Shown here piece after piece: positions 33,944 to 42,789 of a stretch of DNA of 64,000 nt. The DNA is from Blautia sp. Marseille-P3087. GTDB taxonomy: Bacteria; Bacillota; Clostridia; Lachnospirales; Lachnospiraceae. The stretch covers positions 1,411,257 through 1,475,256 of the forward strand of contig NZ_LT635539.1 of assembly GCF_900120195.1 (NCBI RefSeq). The letters are read 5' to 3'. Under the pieces are notes generated by a model, which saw nothing but the letters and a program-made list of their open reading frames with translations, ran no database searches and was not told where the DNA came from. A program made the translations under genes and the position numbers. The stretch's first letter is position 1. Each line of letters begins with the position of its first letter.

Positions 33944-34569
33944 TATTTATTCAACATAATCTTAAGCTGTGCCTCGATCGCATCCACACATTTCTCAAAT
34001 CCAAGCTTTCCGCTGTTCAGACAGAGATCGTAGTTTGTCGCATCGTTCCAGATACCGCCCGCAAACTTACGGTAGTAATCCTGTTTGCGTTTGTCATCTT
34101 TGAGAAGGAATTTCTCGACATCTTCTCTTGATCCGGAAATCTTCTCAGAAGCCTTCTCCACACGAAATTCCCAGGGCGCATGGATGAATACGCGTAATGT
34201 ATTCGGACGATCTTTAAATACATAGTTTACGCAGCGTCCTACGATAACGTAGGATTCTTTTTCCGCAAGATCATTCACTACCTTCGCCTGATAATTAAAC
34301 AGGTTTTCATCAGAGATGAAATCCTTGCTGCCCGGCTGATGCAGCCCACCTTTGTAAATGCTGTCTTTACTTCCGAAAAGAGAACTTTTGACTTTGTCTC
34401 CGGCCTCAACTTTTCCAAAAAGCTTCACGTCTATTCCGCTCTCATCAGATGCCATCTGAATGATCTGTTTGTCATAAAAAGATATTCCCAGACGTTCTGC
34501 CAGCATTTTACCAACGGTACGTCCACCGCTTCCGTACTGTCTTGCAATTGTGATTACAACCTGATCCAT
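33943..34569 (-). CDS. cytidylate kinase-like family protein, paralogue 2
   Basis: The 208-residue P-loop protein has ITIARQYGSGGRTVGKMLAERLGISFYDKQII at its N-terminus, LAEKESYVIVGRCVNYVF, and a C-terminal KDDKRKQDYYRKFAG segment. It is the usual length of the cytidylate-kinase-like (AAA_26) family, whose physiological substrate is not established. It lies 12 bases after livF and is the last gene of the branched-chain amino acid transporter operon. Paralogue 1 at 10519 sits beside an amino acid permease. Confidence 0.82.
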   Translation of the reverse strand: MDQVVITIARQYGSGGRTVGKMLAERLGISFYDKQIIQMASDESGIDVKLFGKVEAGDKVKSSLFGSKDSIYKGGLHQPGSKDFISDENLFNYQAKVVNDLAEKESYVIVGRCVNYVFKDRPNTLRVFIHAPWEFRVEKASEKISGSREDVEKFLLKDDKRKQDYYRKFAGGIWNDATNYDLCLNSGKLGFEKCVDAIEAQLKIMLNK

Positions 34570-34581
34570 ATCGATTCCTCC

Positions 34582-35292
34582 TTATTCTCCCAGATATGCT
34601 TTCTGGACAGATTCATCATGAAGCAGATCATCTGCTTTTCCTTCCAGAGTGATACTTCCTGTCTCAAGAACATACGCTCTGTCAGCAATGGAAAGGGCTT
34701 TCTTTGCGTTCTGCTCAACCAGAAGAACGGTTGTGCCACTTTCACTTACTTCTTTGATAATATCAAAGATCTCATTTACAAAGATCGGGGACAGACCCAT
34801 GGATGGCTCATCCATCAGAATGATCTTTGGTTTGCTCATCAGAGCACGTCCCATAGCCAGCATCTGCTGTTCACCACCGGAAAGTGTACCGGCACGCTGT
34901 CCTGTACGTTCTTTCAGACGTGGGAATCTCTTGTATACCATTTCAAGACTCTGTGCAATCTCATTTCTATCTTTTCTTGTGTAGGCTCCCATCAGAAGGT
35001 TTTCGTATACAGACATATCTGCAAAGACACGTCTTCCTTCCGGTACGTGTGCCATACCCATCTCAACAATCTTATGTGCAGGTGTCTTTGTAAGGTCTTT
35101 GCCTCCAAAGCTGATGCTTCCTGCTTTTGCCGGAATGATTCCGGTCAGTGTCTGCAGTGTCGTTGTTTTACCTGCTCCGTTTGCACCGATCAGTGCGATA
35201 ACTTCTCCCTGTTCTACATGAAAGGAAATCCCCTTCAATGCCTGAATGACACCATAATAAACCTGGAGATCTTTTACTTCCAACATTGACAT
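34582..35292 (-). CDS. livF: branched-chain amino acid ABC transporter ATP-binding protein LivF
   Basis: The 236-residue ATPase has Walker A GANGAGKTTTLQ, Q-loop region, signature LSGGEQQMLAMGRAL and Walker B ILMDEPSMGLSP, with the LivF-type N-terminus LEVKDLQVYYGVIQALKGISF. It pairs with LivG to drive the LivHM channel. SD AGGAAGAT precedes the ATG; livG ends 12 bases upstream. Confidence 0.93.
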   Translation of the reverse strand: MSMLEVKDLQVYYGVIQALKGISFHVEQGEVIALIGANGAGKTTTLQTLTGIIPAKAGSISFGGKDLTKTPAHKIVEMGMAHVPEGRRVFADMSVYENLLMGAYTRKDRNEIAQSLEMVYKRFPRLKERTGQRAGTLSGGEQQMLAMGRALMSKPKIILMDEPSMGLSPIFVNEIFDIIKEVSESGTTVLLVEQNAKKALSIADRAYVLETGSITLEGKADDLLHDESVQKAYLGE

Positions 35293-35304
35293 TTGATCTT
35301 CCTC

Positions 35305-36063
35305 CTATTCTCCCAGATATGCAGTAACAACTGCCGGATCTTTCAGAACCTTCAGTGTTTCGCCCTGTGCAAGCACCTGTCCGAAGTTCAGTACGGTTAC
35401 TTCTTCACAGATACCTCCAACCAGTTTCATATCATGCTCGATCAGAAGAATGGTCATACCAAAATGTTTCTGTACAAAACGGATAGTATCCATCAGTTCC
35501 TGTGTTTCATTCGGGTTCATACCTGCTGCCGGCTCATCCAGCAGAAGAAGCTTCGGATTGGTAGCCAGCGCCCTGGCGATTTCGAGCTTACGCTGCTTAC
35601 CATATGGAAGGTTTCCTGCAAGTGTATCCGCTTCTTTGTCGAGATCAAATACCTTAAGAATCTCCATTGCTTTTTCGTTCATTTCTTTTTCTACTTTGTG
35701 GTATTTCGGAAGTCTTAAGATTCCGGTCAGTGTAGAGTACGAATGATGGTTATGAAGTCCGACCTTAACATTGTCAAGAACCGGCATATCCTTAAACAGG
35801 CGGATGTTCTGGAAAGTACGCGCGATACCGGCTTTGTTGATCTCGATCGTACTCTTTCCTGTGATATCCTGTCCGTCAAGCTTGATGATACCTTCTGTCG
35901 GTTTGTACACACCTGTAAGAAGGTTGAAAATTGTTGTTTTACCGGCACCGTTCGGTCCGATCAGACCATACAGCTGACCTTTTTCGATGGATACATTAAA
36001 TCCGTCAACTGCACGAAGACCGCCGAACTGGATAGCCAGATGATTTACCTCTAACATTGCCAT
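35305..36063 (-). CDS. livG: branched-chain amino acid ABC transporter ATP-binding protein LivG
   Basis: The 252-residue ATPase has Walker A GPNGAGKTTIFNLLTG, the LivG phrase GIARTFQNIRLF, signature LPYGKQRKLEIARAL and Walker B LLLDEPAAGMNPNE. The C-terminal VTVLNFGQVLAQG is also typical. SD GGAGGCAGC is inside the end of livM, and the start follows within two bases of that gene's stop. Confidence 0.93.
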   Translation of the reverse strand: MAMLEVNHLAIQFGGLRAVDGFNVSIEKGQLYGLIGPNGAGKTTIFNLLTGVYKPTEGIIKLDGQDITGKSTIEINKAGIARTFQNIRLFKDMPVLDNVKVGLHNHHSYSTLTGILRLPKYHKVEKEMNEKAMEILKVFDLDKEADTLAGNLPYGKQRKLEIARALATNPKLLLLDEPAAGMNPNETQELMDTIRFVQKHFGMTILLIEHDMKLVGGICEEVTVLNFGQVLAQGETLKVLKDPAVVTAYLGE

Positions 36064-36065
36064 AG

Positions 36066-37136
36066 TTAAGCTGCCTCCTTTTTATTCTTAGTGCCTCTGA
36101 TTTTTTCCATGACACGTGCTCTCCAGTTTCTTGCTGCCGGTGCCCAGTTAAAGAGCATCATAACGATCAGGACAATCGCATAGATCAGCATACGGTAGTT
36201 TGCAAATCCACGGAGAAGTTCCGGAAGTGCATAGAGGATGATCGCTGCGATCATAGAACCTCTTAAGTTTCCGATTCCACCAAGCACGACATATACCAGA
36301 ATCAGGATAGACATATTGTAGTCAAATCCGGATACCTTTAACATAGAAAGGTTATGTGCATACAGTACGCCTGCAACACCTGCAAGAGCTGCTGAAATAG
36401 TAAATGCAAGAAGTTTGAACTTCGTCACATCAATACCTACAGATTCTGCCGCAATACGGTTATCTCTGGTTGCCATGATCGCACGTCCGCTTCTGGAGTT
36501 TACCAGGTTCTGTACGATAAACAGCGTAAGCAATACCAAAATGATTCCGATCGGGAAGAAATAATGCTTTACGTCTTTATAAAGAGCACCTGTTCCTGAA
36601 ATACCAAGTGCACCTTTGAGGATCTGTTTGCCGCCTGCTGCAAGCTTGAGATTTGCAGAACTTGTTGCAACATGAAGTCCGTTTTCATCAAAACCGACAT
36701 ACAGGATATTGATCAGATTTTTGATAATCTCGCCGAATGCCAGCGTTACGATTGCGAGGTAGTCACCACGAAGGCGAAGTACCGGGATACCGATGATCAC
36801 ACCAAACACTGCTGCTACTGCTGCACCGATCAGAATTGCAAGGATAAATCTCGGCACCTGCGGGATATCACTTGCAATGTGAGAAAATAATGCACTGGAA
36901 TATGCACCAACGCACATGAATCCTGCATGGCCAAGGCTCAGCTCACCGGAAAAACCTACAATCAGGTTCAGAGAGATTGCCGCAATCGTATAAACGCAAA
37001 GCGGAACCAGCAGACCTGTAAGAAGTCTTGAGAGGTTTCCTGTTCCGGAAAGGATCTCTACAATCACAAAAATTGCGATTACAATTCCATAGTTGATAAA
37101 ATTGTTTTTTGTTGTTTTGTTCATTGTTTTTTTCAT
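36066..37136 (-). CDS. livM: branched-chain amino acid ABC transporter permease LivM
   Basis: The 356-residue permease has 8-10 transmembrane helices and the LivM motifs SLNLIVGFSGELSLGHAGFMCVGAY, LRLRGDYLAIVTLAFGEIIKNL and GIDVTKFKLLAFTISAALAGVAG. The ATG at 37136 with AGGGGTG is preferred over a GTG nine bases upstream. It lies 12 bases after livH. Confidence 0.92.
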   Translation of the reverse strand: MKKTMNKTTKNNFINYGIVIAIFVIVEILSGTGNLSRLLTGLLVPLCVYTIAAISLNLIVGFSGELSLGHAGFMCVGAYSSALFSHIASDIPQVPRFILAILIGAAVAAVFGVIIGIPVLRLRGDYLAIVTLAFGEIIKNLINILYVGFDENGLHVATSSANLKLAAGGKQILKGALGISGTGALYKDVKHYFFPIGIILVLLTLFIVQNLVNSRSGRAIMATRDNRIAAESVGIDVTKFKLLAFTISAALAGVAGVLYAHNLSMLKVSGFDYNMSILILVYVVLGGIGNLRGSMIAAIILYALPELLRGFANYRMLIYAIVLIVMMLFNWAPAARNWRARVMEKIRGTKNKKEAA

Positions 37137-37148
37137 TCTGACCACCCC

Positions 37149-38033
37149 TTATACTTTCTCCTGGATGTTCTTTCCGAACAGTCCGGTAGGTTTTACAAGA
37201 AGTACCACGATCAGAACCGCAAAACAGATCGCATCTGCAACCTGAGAAGAAATATAGGCTTTACCGAAGATTTCGATCACGCCGAGAAGAATACCGCCGA
37301 CCATGGCTCCCGGAATGGATCCTATACCACCAAATACGGCTGCTACGAATGCCTTGATACCAGGCATGGCGCCTGTATACGGAGTCAGTGTCGGATAGGT
37401 CTGACAGAGAAGAAGTCCTGCGATTGCTGCAAGTCCGGAACCGATTGCAAATGTCATCGAAATTGTCGCATTGACATTGACACCCATGAGCTGTGCTGCG
37501 TCACGGTCTTCAGAAACGGCCTGCATGGCACGTCCCGGTTTTGTCTTCTGTACAAAAAGCATCAGACCGGCCATAATCACAATACAACTCAGGATTGTTA
37601 CAATCGTAATTCCCTTAATAACAAGCTGTCCGTCAAATAAAGACACCGACGGTACATCAATAACAGTTACAAAACTCTTGGCATCTGCACCGAAGATCAA
37701 AAGTGCCAGGTTCTGAAGCAAATAGCTGACACCAATCGCTGTGATCAGTACAGCCAGGTTGGATGACGCCTTACGAAGCGGACTGTACGCTACTTTCTCG
37801 ATCACCATACCAAGAACGGTACAGAAGATTACAGAAAGTGCAACGGCCAGCACCGGAGACATGCCTCCTCTGGTAACAGCGGTAAGGATCACATATGCAC
37901 CGACCATGATGACATCACCATGAGCGAAGTTCAGCATTTTAGCGATACCGTATACCATTGTATACCCCAGGGCAATAATCGCATAGATACTGCCCAGGCT
38001 GATTCCATCTTTTAAATAGGATAAAAAACTCAT
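37149..38033 (-). CDS. livH: branched-chain amino acid ABC transporter permease LivH
   Basis: The 294-residue permease has about eight transmembrane helices and the LivH motifs DGISLGSIYAIIALGYTMVYGIAKMLNFAHGDV and MGVNVNATISMTFAIGSGLAAIAG. SD GAGGTG precedes the ATG. The 104-base gap to livK holds a strong hairpin. Confidence 0.92.
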   Translation of the reverse strand: MSFLSYLKDGISLGSIYAIIALGYTMVYGIAKMLNFAHGDVIMVGAYVILTAVTRGGMSPVLAVALSVIFCTVLGMVIEKVAYSPLRKASSNLAVLITAIGVSYLLQNLALLIFGADAKSFVTVIDVPSVSLFDGQLVIKGITIVTILSCIVIMAGLMLFVQKTKPGRAMQAVSEDRDAAQLMGVNVNATISMTFAIGSGLAAIAGLLLCQTYPTLTPYTGAMPGIKAFVAAVFGGIGSIPGAMVGGILLGVIEIFGKAYISSQVADAICFAVLIVVLLVKPTGLFGKNIQEKV

Positions 38034-38067
38034 AATGCACCTCTTTAAATAGTTGTCATATTAGCGC

Positions 38068-38109
38068 AAGAAAGGGGGACCGTCCTGTGATAACAGGCAA
38101 CCGTCCCCC
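38068..38109 (-). terminator. hairpin between livK and livH, probable partial terminator
   Basis: GGGGGAC (38074-38080) pairs with GTCCCCC (38103-38109), with an inner CCTGT/ACAGG stem. On the minus strand only TTTCTT follows, so termination is probably partial. This would give more binding protein than permease, as often seen in ABC operons. Confidence 0.7.
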
Positions 38110-38137
38110 GTCCTCTGATTACATTATTTTAATCTGA

Positions 38138-39298
38138 TTATTCCATTTCTACGTAAGCGCCGTCCTGGATTTCGAAAGCTTTTGGCTCTTTATCGCACTC
38201 GCCGTCTTCTGTCCATTTTGCTTTACCTGTAAGACCATCAAGCTCAACACTCAGCATTGCCTCAGACATAGCTGCGCTGATGTCTTCGTTGGACATATCA
38301 GGTGTGATCTCAGCAGCATCTGCTGCTGCTTTCATTGCATAGAGTACATCATATGTATCTGCTGCAAACTGGTTCGGAACCTCATCCTTGTTAGCATCTT
38401 CGTATGCTTTAACGAATGCCTGAGATTTCTCATCTTCTGATGTAGCAGAGAATGGTGTCAGAAGCATAACGCCTTCTGCAAGAGATGTATCGAAGTTTTC
38501 TACTCCGAGGATACCGTCCATACCGTCTACACCGAATTTCTTAACGTCGTCCATACCTGCATCATGTGCCTGCTGAAGAATCAGAGCATTGTCTGCATAG
38601 TAGTTAGGAAGGAACAGAAGTTCTGCACCGCTGTCTTTGATTTTCTTAAGCTGTACAGAGAAATCTGTGTTGCTGTCTGCTGTGTATGCTTCATCAGCTA
38701 CAATTTCCAGACCGTTTTCTTCTGCTGCTGCAACGAACGCATCGTTGATACCTGAGTTGTAGTCTGCGGATGAATCATAGAGAACTGCTACCTTTGTAGC
38801 AAGACTATGCTCACCGATGTACTGTGCGGATTTTGTTCCCTGTGCAGGGTCTGTGAAGCACATACGGAATTCGTTGCTTCCTGCTGTAATACTGTCCACT
38901 GCTGTTGCAGATGGTGTAAACATGAATGTGCTTTCTGCTGCTTCTGCTCCGACTGCAATACAGGAACCGGATGTTACAGTTCCGCAAAGCATCTGCATTC
39001 CTTTGTCAAGAAGGTCATTGTATGCATTTACTGCCTTCTCCGGGTCAGCCTGATCATCACCTGCGTCAAGAATTTCTACGTTGTATCCGTTGAATCCACC
39101 GTTTGCGTTGATTTCCTCTGCTGCAACCTGTGCTGCGTGGTATACACCAAGACCATACTGTGCGTTGTCACCTGTCATAGGTCCGATTACACCGATCTTG
39201 AATGTCTCCGCATCATCCGCAAATACAGCCGTCGGCATCATTGTTGCTGTCATGGCTACTGCTGCTGTTACAGCAAGTACTTTTTTCATATTTTTCAT
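38138..39298 (-). CDS. livK: branched-chain amino acid ABC transporter substrate-binding protein
   Basis: The 386-residue periplasmic-binding-type protein starts with a signal peptide (MKNMKKVLAVTAAVAMTATM to TAVFA, cleavage near residue 27) and continues with FKIGVIGPMTGDNAQYG, as in Leu/Ile/Val-binding proteins. Unlike most Gram-positive binding proteins it shows no lipobox Cys at the cleavage site, so how it stays at the cell is unclear. It is the first gene of the operon, with SD AGGAGG and a good promoter. Confidence 0.92.
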   Translation of the reverse strand: MKNMKKVLAVTAAVAMTATMMPTAVFADDAETFKIGVIGPMTGDNAQYGLGVYHAAQVAAEEINANGGFNGYNVEILDAGDDQADPEKAVNAYNDLLDKGMQMLCGTVTSGSCIAVGAEAAESTFMFTPSATAVDSITAGSNEFRMCFTDPAQGTKSAQYIGEHSLATKVAVLYDSSADYNSGINDAFVAAAEENGLEIVADEAYTADSNTDFSVQLKKIKDSGAELLFLPNYYADNALILQQAHDAGMDDVKKFGVDGMDGILGVENFDTSLAEGVMLLTPFSATSEDEKSQAFVKAYEDANKDEVPNQFAADTYDVLYAMKAAADAAEITPDMSNEDISAAMSEAMLSVELDGLTGKAKWTEDGECDKEPKAFEIQDGAYVEME

Positions 39299-39364
39299 AA
39301 TAAGATCCTCCTATCTTATAATCAGCTCGCTTTACTTTCATTTGCTAAAGCTTTAATGTAGTTG

Positions 39365-39393
39365 ATTATAGCATTCAGTTTCTACGATTGCAA
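39365..39393 (-). promoter_or_regulatory. promoter of the liv operon
   Basis: On the minus strand TTGCAA (39388-39393) is 17 bases before consensus TATAAT (39365-39370). The 65-base leader includes AAGCTTTAGCAAATGAAAGT, with an AAAGC/GCTTT pairing that may be chance. Confidence 0.7.
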
Positions 39394-39470
39394 GCAAAAT
39401 TTTAGAATTTCTTTAGGATTTGTTTATTCAGCAAAAACTACTGTCTTTCTTATACGGACATTTTAGCTAT

Positions 39471-39510
39471 AAAAAAGACCGCAGCCCGATCGCGGCGCTA
39501 CGGTCTTTTA
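39471..39510 (-). terminator. terminator of the infC-rpmI-rplT operon
   Basis: GACCGCAGC pairs with GCTACGGTC across a short GC-rich loop; on the minus strand six T follow. It lies 17 bases past the rplT stop. Confidence 0.9.
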
Positions 39511-39526
39511 TTCATATAATCAGCTA

Positions 39527-39883
39527 TTATGCAACTGCTTTTTTAGCAATTTCAGCAAGTGCTGCAAATCCTTCTGCATCGTTTACTGCAAGTTCTGCAA
39601 GCATTTTTCTGTTGATGTCAACGTTTGCAACTTTCAGTCCGTGCATCATTTTGCTGTAGGAAAGTCCGTTCATTCTTGCTGCTGCGTTGATACGAGCGAT
39701 CCAGAGCTGTCTGAACTGACGTTTTTTCTGTTTACGTCCTGCATAGGAGCTTGCAAGTGCTCTCATTACAGACTGTTTTGCTACTCTATACTGTTTGGAA
39801 CGGGCTCCTCTGTAACCCTTTGCCAGTTTTAATGTACGGTTATGTCTTTTCTTTGCGTTTAATCCGCCTTTAATTCTTGCCAT
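39527..39883 (-). CDS. rplT: 50S ribosomal protein L20
   Basis: The 118-residue basic protein begins [24 protein letters not shown] and has the L20 segments [23 protein letters not shown] and [13 protein letters not shown]. It binds 23S rRNA early in assembly and usually represses its own operon through the leader. SD AGGAGG precedes the ATG. Confidence 0.97.
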   Translation of the reverse strand: MARIKGGLNAKKRHNRTLKLAKGYRGARSKQYRVAKQSVMRALASSYAGRKQKKRQFRQLWIARINAAARMNGLSYSKMMHGLKVANVDINRKMLAELAVNDAEGFAALAEIAKKAVA

Positions 39884-39928
39884 TTCTTATTTTCCTCCTG
39901 TTCGTCTTCCGATATCGTCTGCTGCTTA

Positions 39929-40126
39929 TTATAAATAAGGCAGTGCTTTCTTAATGTTCTTAAGGTTTGTAGAATCTACAACAGTAGCTTTTCTCAGATT
40001 TCTCTTTCTCTTCTGAGATTTCTTTGTTAAGATATGGCTCTTGTAAGCTTTATTTCTCATGATTTTTCCGGTTCCGGTTTTTTTGAAACGTTTTGCTGCT
40101 GCTCTACAGGTTTTAATCTTAGGCAT
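39929..40126 (-). CDS. rpmI: 50S ribosomal protein L35
   Basis: The 65-residue protein matches L35: [21 protein letters not shown] start, and [21 protein letters not shown]. It lies between infC and rplT as usual. SD AAGGAGG precedes the ATG. Confidence 0.97.
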   Translation of the reverse strand: MPKIKTCRAAAKRFKKTGTGKIMRNKAYKSHILTKKSQKRKRNLRKATVVDSTNLKNIKKALPYL

Positions 40127-40213
40127 AATAAAATCCTCCTTAATTCGTGGTTCTGTTTTTTATTTTATATTATCATAAATATGTGTGTGAAACACGTTAT
40201 CTCTGATAACTGC

Positions 40214-40708
40214 TTAACGCTTTTCACTGAGGAACATGGTCATGCTTCTTCCTTCGATCTTCGGAGCTTTCTCTACGACTGCGATGTCTGTGAGAAGTTC
40301 TGCAAAATCATCCAGAACATGTTTGCTGCTTGACATATGTGCCATCTCTCTTCCGCGGAAACGTAATGTGACTTTTACGCGGTCGCCCTTGGAGAGAAAT
40401 TTTCTCGCTGCATTGACTTTTGTCTTCAGGTCATTTGTATCAATGTTAGGAGAAAGACGTACTTCCTTGATGTCGATTGTTTTCTGTTTTTTCTTAGCTT
40501 CTTTTTCCTTACGGGAAAGCTCATAACGATATTTACCGTAGTCGATAATCTTGCACACCGGTGGTTTTGCCTGTGGCGCGATCTTTACAAGATCCAGTCC
40601 GGCCTCCTGTGCCTTTGCAAATGCTTCTCTGGAAGACACGATACCGAGCTGTGCTCCGTCCGGTCCGATCAAACGTACTTCTTTGTCTCTGATCTGTTCG
40701 TTAATCAT
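40214..40708 (-). CDS. infC: translation initiation factor IF-3
   Basis: The 164-residue factor starts MINEQIRDKEVRLIGPDGAQLG, with the linker REAFAKAQEAGLDLVKIAP and the C-domain KEVRLSPNIDTNDLKTK and VTLRFRGREMAH. It prevents subunit joining and checks initiator tRNA. The start is ATG rather than the AUU of enterobacteria; SD GGAGGTG lies rather far (about 20 bases) upstream, so initiation may be weak. It is the first gene after the L20-type leader. Confidence 0.96.
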   Translation of the reverse strand: MINEQIRDKEVRLIGPDGAQLGIVSSREAFAKAQEAGLDLVKIAPQAKPPVCKIIDYGKYRYELSRKEKEAKKKQKTIDIKEVRLSPNIDTNDLKTKVNAARKFLSKGDRVKVTLRFRGREMAHMSSSKHVLDDFAELLTDIAVVEKAPKIEGRSMTMFLSEKR

Positions 40709-40787
40709 TAAATTGCTAATTGTAGTACACCTCCATACCTGTAAATGATAAACCTGACTCTCAAGTCACCCTCTGCGTTTGCGAAAA

Positions 40788-40950
40788 CAAAAAAGAGTAT
40801 GGACAGACTCCACACTCTACTATATCCAGACGCACAAAAAATCATGTGACGTCTACAGCATTAACTGCTGTGCTGCGATATATAAACCCGAGCCGCATCA
40901 ACACGTGCGCTGAGGTGAGAGTGTAACTCTGCTTTGTTTTCTCCACGTAC
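40788..40950 (-). promoter_or_regulatory. L20-type ribosomal protein leader with attenuator
   Basis: The leader runs from the promoter to a terminator-like hairpin on the minus strand, GAGTGTGGA-GTCTG-TCCATACTC, followed by six T (40788-40817), about 80 bases before infC. Further stems, including CAGCA/TGCTG (near 40855-40880) lie upstream. Position and layout match the infC-rpmI-rplT leaders of Firmicutes, where L20 binding favours termination. Confidence 0.8.
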
Positions 40951-40956
40951 TTGTAT

Positions 40957-40985
40957 AAGATATCATGTCTTTTATATGATGTCAA
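40957..40985 (-). promoter_or_regulatory. promoter of the infC operon
   Basis: On the minus strand consensus TTGACA (40980-40985) is 17 bases before TATCTT (40957-40962). Confidence 0.7.
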
Positions 40986-41093
40986 GTTTTTTATTATATT
41001 ATTTTTTGTATATTTTTCTTCGACCTGCAAATACTACTTTTTGCATGGATCTTTATGATTATGTTATTTTATCTGATCAAGGAGGTTACAAAC

Positions 41094-41417
41094 ATGACTA
41101 TTCTGAACTGTTCTGCAACAAAATGTATCTACAACGACAACAAACTCTGTTCCCGCGGTGATATCGAAATCACCGGTGACAACGCACACCGTGCTGATGA
41201 AACAAGCTGCGGAAGCTTCCGCGACCGTACGACAGCTGCCATGCAAAACAGCGGTGCCGAACACTGCGGCTGCGAAAAGATCAACATTGACTGCAAAGCA
41301 CAGGAATGCACCTACAACAACAAATGTAACTGCACCGCCTCCGCCATTGATGTAACGGGATGCAGTACCGATGGCTGTAACGAAACAAAATGCAGCACCT
41401 TTGCCTGTAAATGCTGA
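41094..41417 (+). CDS. DUF1540 domain protein, cysteine-rich
   Basis: The 107-residue protein has two DUF1540 units, each with a spaced set of Cys: NCSATKCIYNDNKLC..SCGSF and DCKAQECTYNNKCNC..KCSTF, 16 Cys in all. The repeated C-x4-C-x-Y-N pattern suggests metal binding; the function is unknown, and a metallothionein-like or spore-associated role is only a guess. AAGGAGG before MTILNC sets the start. It is divergent from the infC operon and monocistronic. Confidence 0.88.
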   Translation: MTILNCSATKCIYNDNKLCSRGDIEITGDNAHRADETSCGSFRDRTTAAMQNSGAEHCGCEKINIDCKAQECTYNNKCNCTASAIDVTGCSTDGCNETKCSTFACKC

Positions 41418-41442
41418 AAATCAAATACCATGATGTAATGCC

Positions 41443-41477
41443 AAAAAAAGAGACGCTGTTGATACAGCGTCTCTTTG
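41443..41477 (+). terminator. bidirectional terminator between DUF1540 and ftsZ genes
   Basis: AGAGACGCTGT pairs with ACAGCGTCTCT with a four- to five-base loop; A and T tracts flank it, so it can serve both convergent genes. Confidence 0.9.
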
Positions 41478-41491
41478 TCTGTCGAATTGAT

Positions 41492-42655
41492 TTATCTGTT
41501 TCTTAAGAAATCCGGGATCTGGATGTCCTTTTTCTGTACAGTGCTGGTCGGGACTTTACCTGTGTAAGAACCACTGTTCATAGTCGGAAGGCTGAAGCTT
41601 GGCATAGTCATATTGCCAGCCGGAGCTGCAGAACCTGTTGTGGATTTACGTACGGTAAATGGTGTCGTATTACTTCTGCTTCCAAATGGAGTTGCCTTTG
41701 CTGTTGTATCGGATAATCCGGTAGCAATAACTGTGATTCTTGCATAATCTGCAACAGAATCATCATACATAGCACCAAAGATGATGTTTGCATCTTCACC
41801 TGTCAGTTCCTGTACATAGCTTGCTGCATCGTTTGCATCCATAAGAGAAATATCACCGGAAATATTGATGATAACATGAGTTGCTCCCTTGATGGTTGTC
41901 TCAAGAAGCGGGGAAGCTACTGCCTGCTGAACAGCTTCCATGGCTTTGTCGTCTCCTCTTGCTTCTCCGATACCGATATGTGCAATACCTTTATCTGTCA
42001 TAACTGTCTGTACATCGGCAAAGTCAAGGTTGATCAGTGCCGGCAGATTGATCAGGTCTGTGATGCCCTGAACTGCCTGCTGCAGAACTTCGTCTGCTTT
42101 GCGCAGTGCTTCCGGCATCGTTGTACGACGATCTACGATCTCCAGTAATTTGTCATTCGGGATGACGATCAGTGTATCAACAGCTTTCTTCAGATTTTCG
42201 ATTCCGGAAAGAGCATTGTTCATACGTGTCTTTGCTTCGAAACGGAAAGGTTTCGTAACAACACCTACGGTGAGGATTCCCATTTCTTTGGCTGCTGCTG
42301 CGATTACCGGAGCAGCACCTGTACCGGTACCACCGCCCATACCACAGGTAACGAATACCATGTCAGCGCCTTCAATCAACTGTTTAACTTCTTCTATGCT
42401 CTCCTCGGCTGCCTTCTGGCCAACTTCCGGCTGTGCGCCTGCGCCGAGACCCTTTGTAATCTTTTCACCAATCTGAAGTACTGTTGGAGCCTTGCAAAGT
42501 GTCAGAGCCTGTTTATCAGTGTTTACACCAACAAATTCAACTCCTCCGATGGCTTCTTCAACCATTCTGTTTACTGCATTATTTCCAGCTCCGCCCACGC
42601 CGATTACAATAATCTTAGCGGAGGACTCAGCTTCATTCGACATAATCTCTAACAA
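41492..42655 (-). CDS. ftsZ: cell division protein FtsZ
   Basis: The 387-residue tubulin homologue forms the division ring. Seen: [13 protein letters not shown], the tubulin signature [27 protein letters not shown], and the C-terminal partner-binding peptide [10 protein letters not shown]. The start is TTG with GGAGG seven bases before it; the next ATG would remove conserved MLEI. It lies last in the dcw cluster, 134 bases after ftsQ, with a possible promoter of its own. Confidence 0.96.
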   Translation of the reverse strand: MLEIMSNEAESSAKIIVIGVGGAGNNAVNRMVEEAIGGVEFVGVNTDKQALTLCKAPTVLQIGEKITKGLGAGAQPEVGQKAAEESIEEVKQLIEGADMVFVTCGMGGGTGTGAAPVIAAAAKEMGILTVGVVTKPFRFEAKTRMNNALSGIENLKKAVDTLIVIPNDKLLEIVDRRTTMPEALRKADEVLQQAVQGITDLINLPALINLDFADVQTVMTDKGIAHIGIGEARGDDKAMEAVQQAVASPLLETTIKGATHVIINISGDISLMDANDAASYVQELTGEDANIIFGAMYDDSVADYARITVIATGLSDTTAKATPFGSRSNTTPFTVRKSTTGSAAPAGNMTMPSFSLPTMNSGSYTGKVPTSTVQKKDIQIPDFLRNR

Positions 42656-42709
42656 TGTACTTCCTCCTTTATTTTCCTGACATTAGCGTATCAGGCTACA
42701 TATAGATAT

Positions 42710-42738
42710 ATCATATATTTTTTTTTTGAATTAATCAA
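42710..42738 (-). promoter_or_regulatory. possible promoter of ftsZ
   Basis: On the minus strand TTGATT (42733-42738) is 17 bases, including a ten-base A run, before TATGAT (42710-42715). Confidence 0.5.
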
Positions 42739-42789
42739 CCACTATTTTGGTTTTTTTATACTTTTTTCACGATTATTCGCCATGTACGG

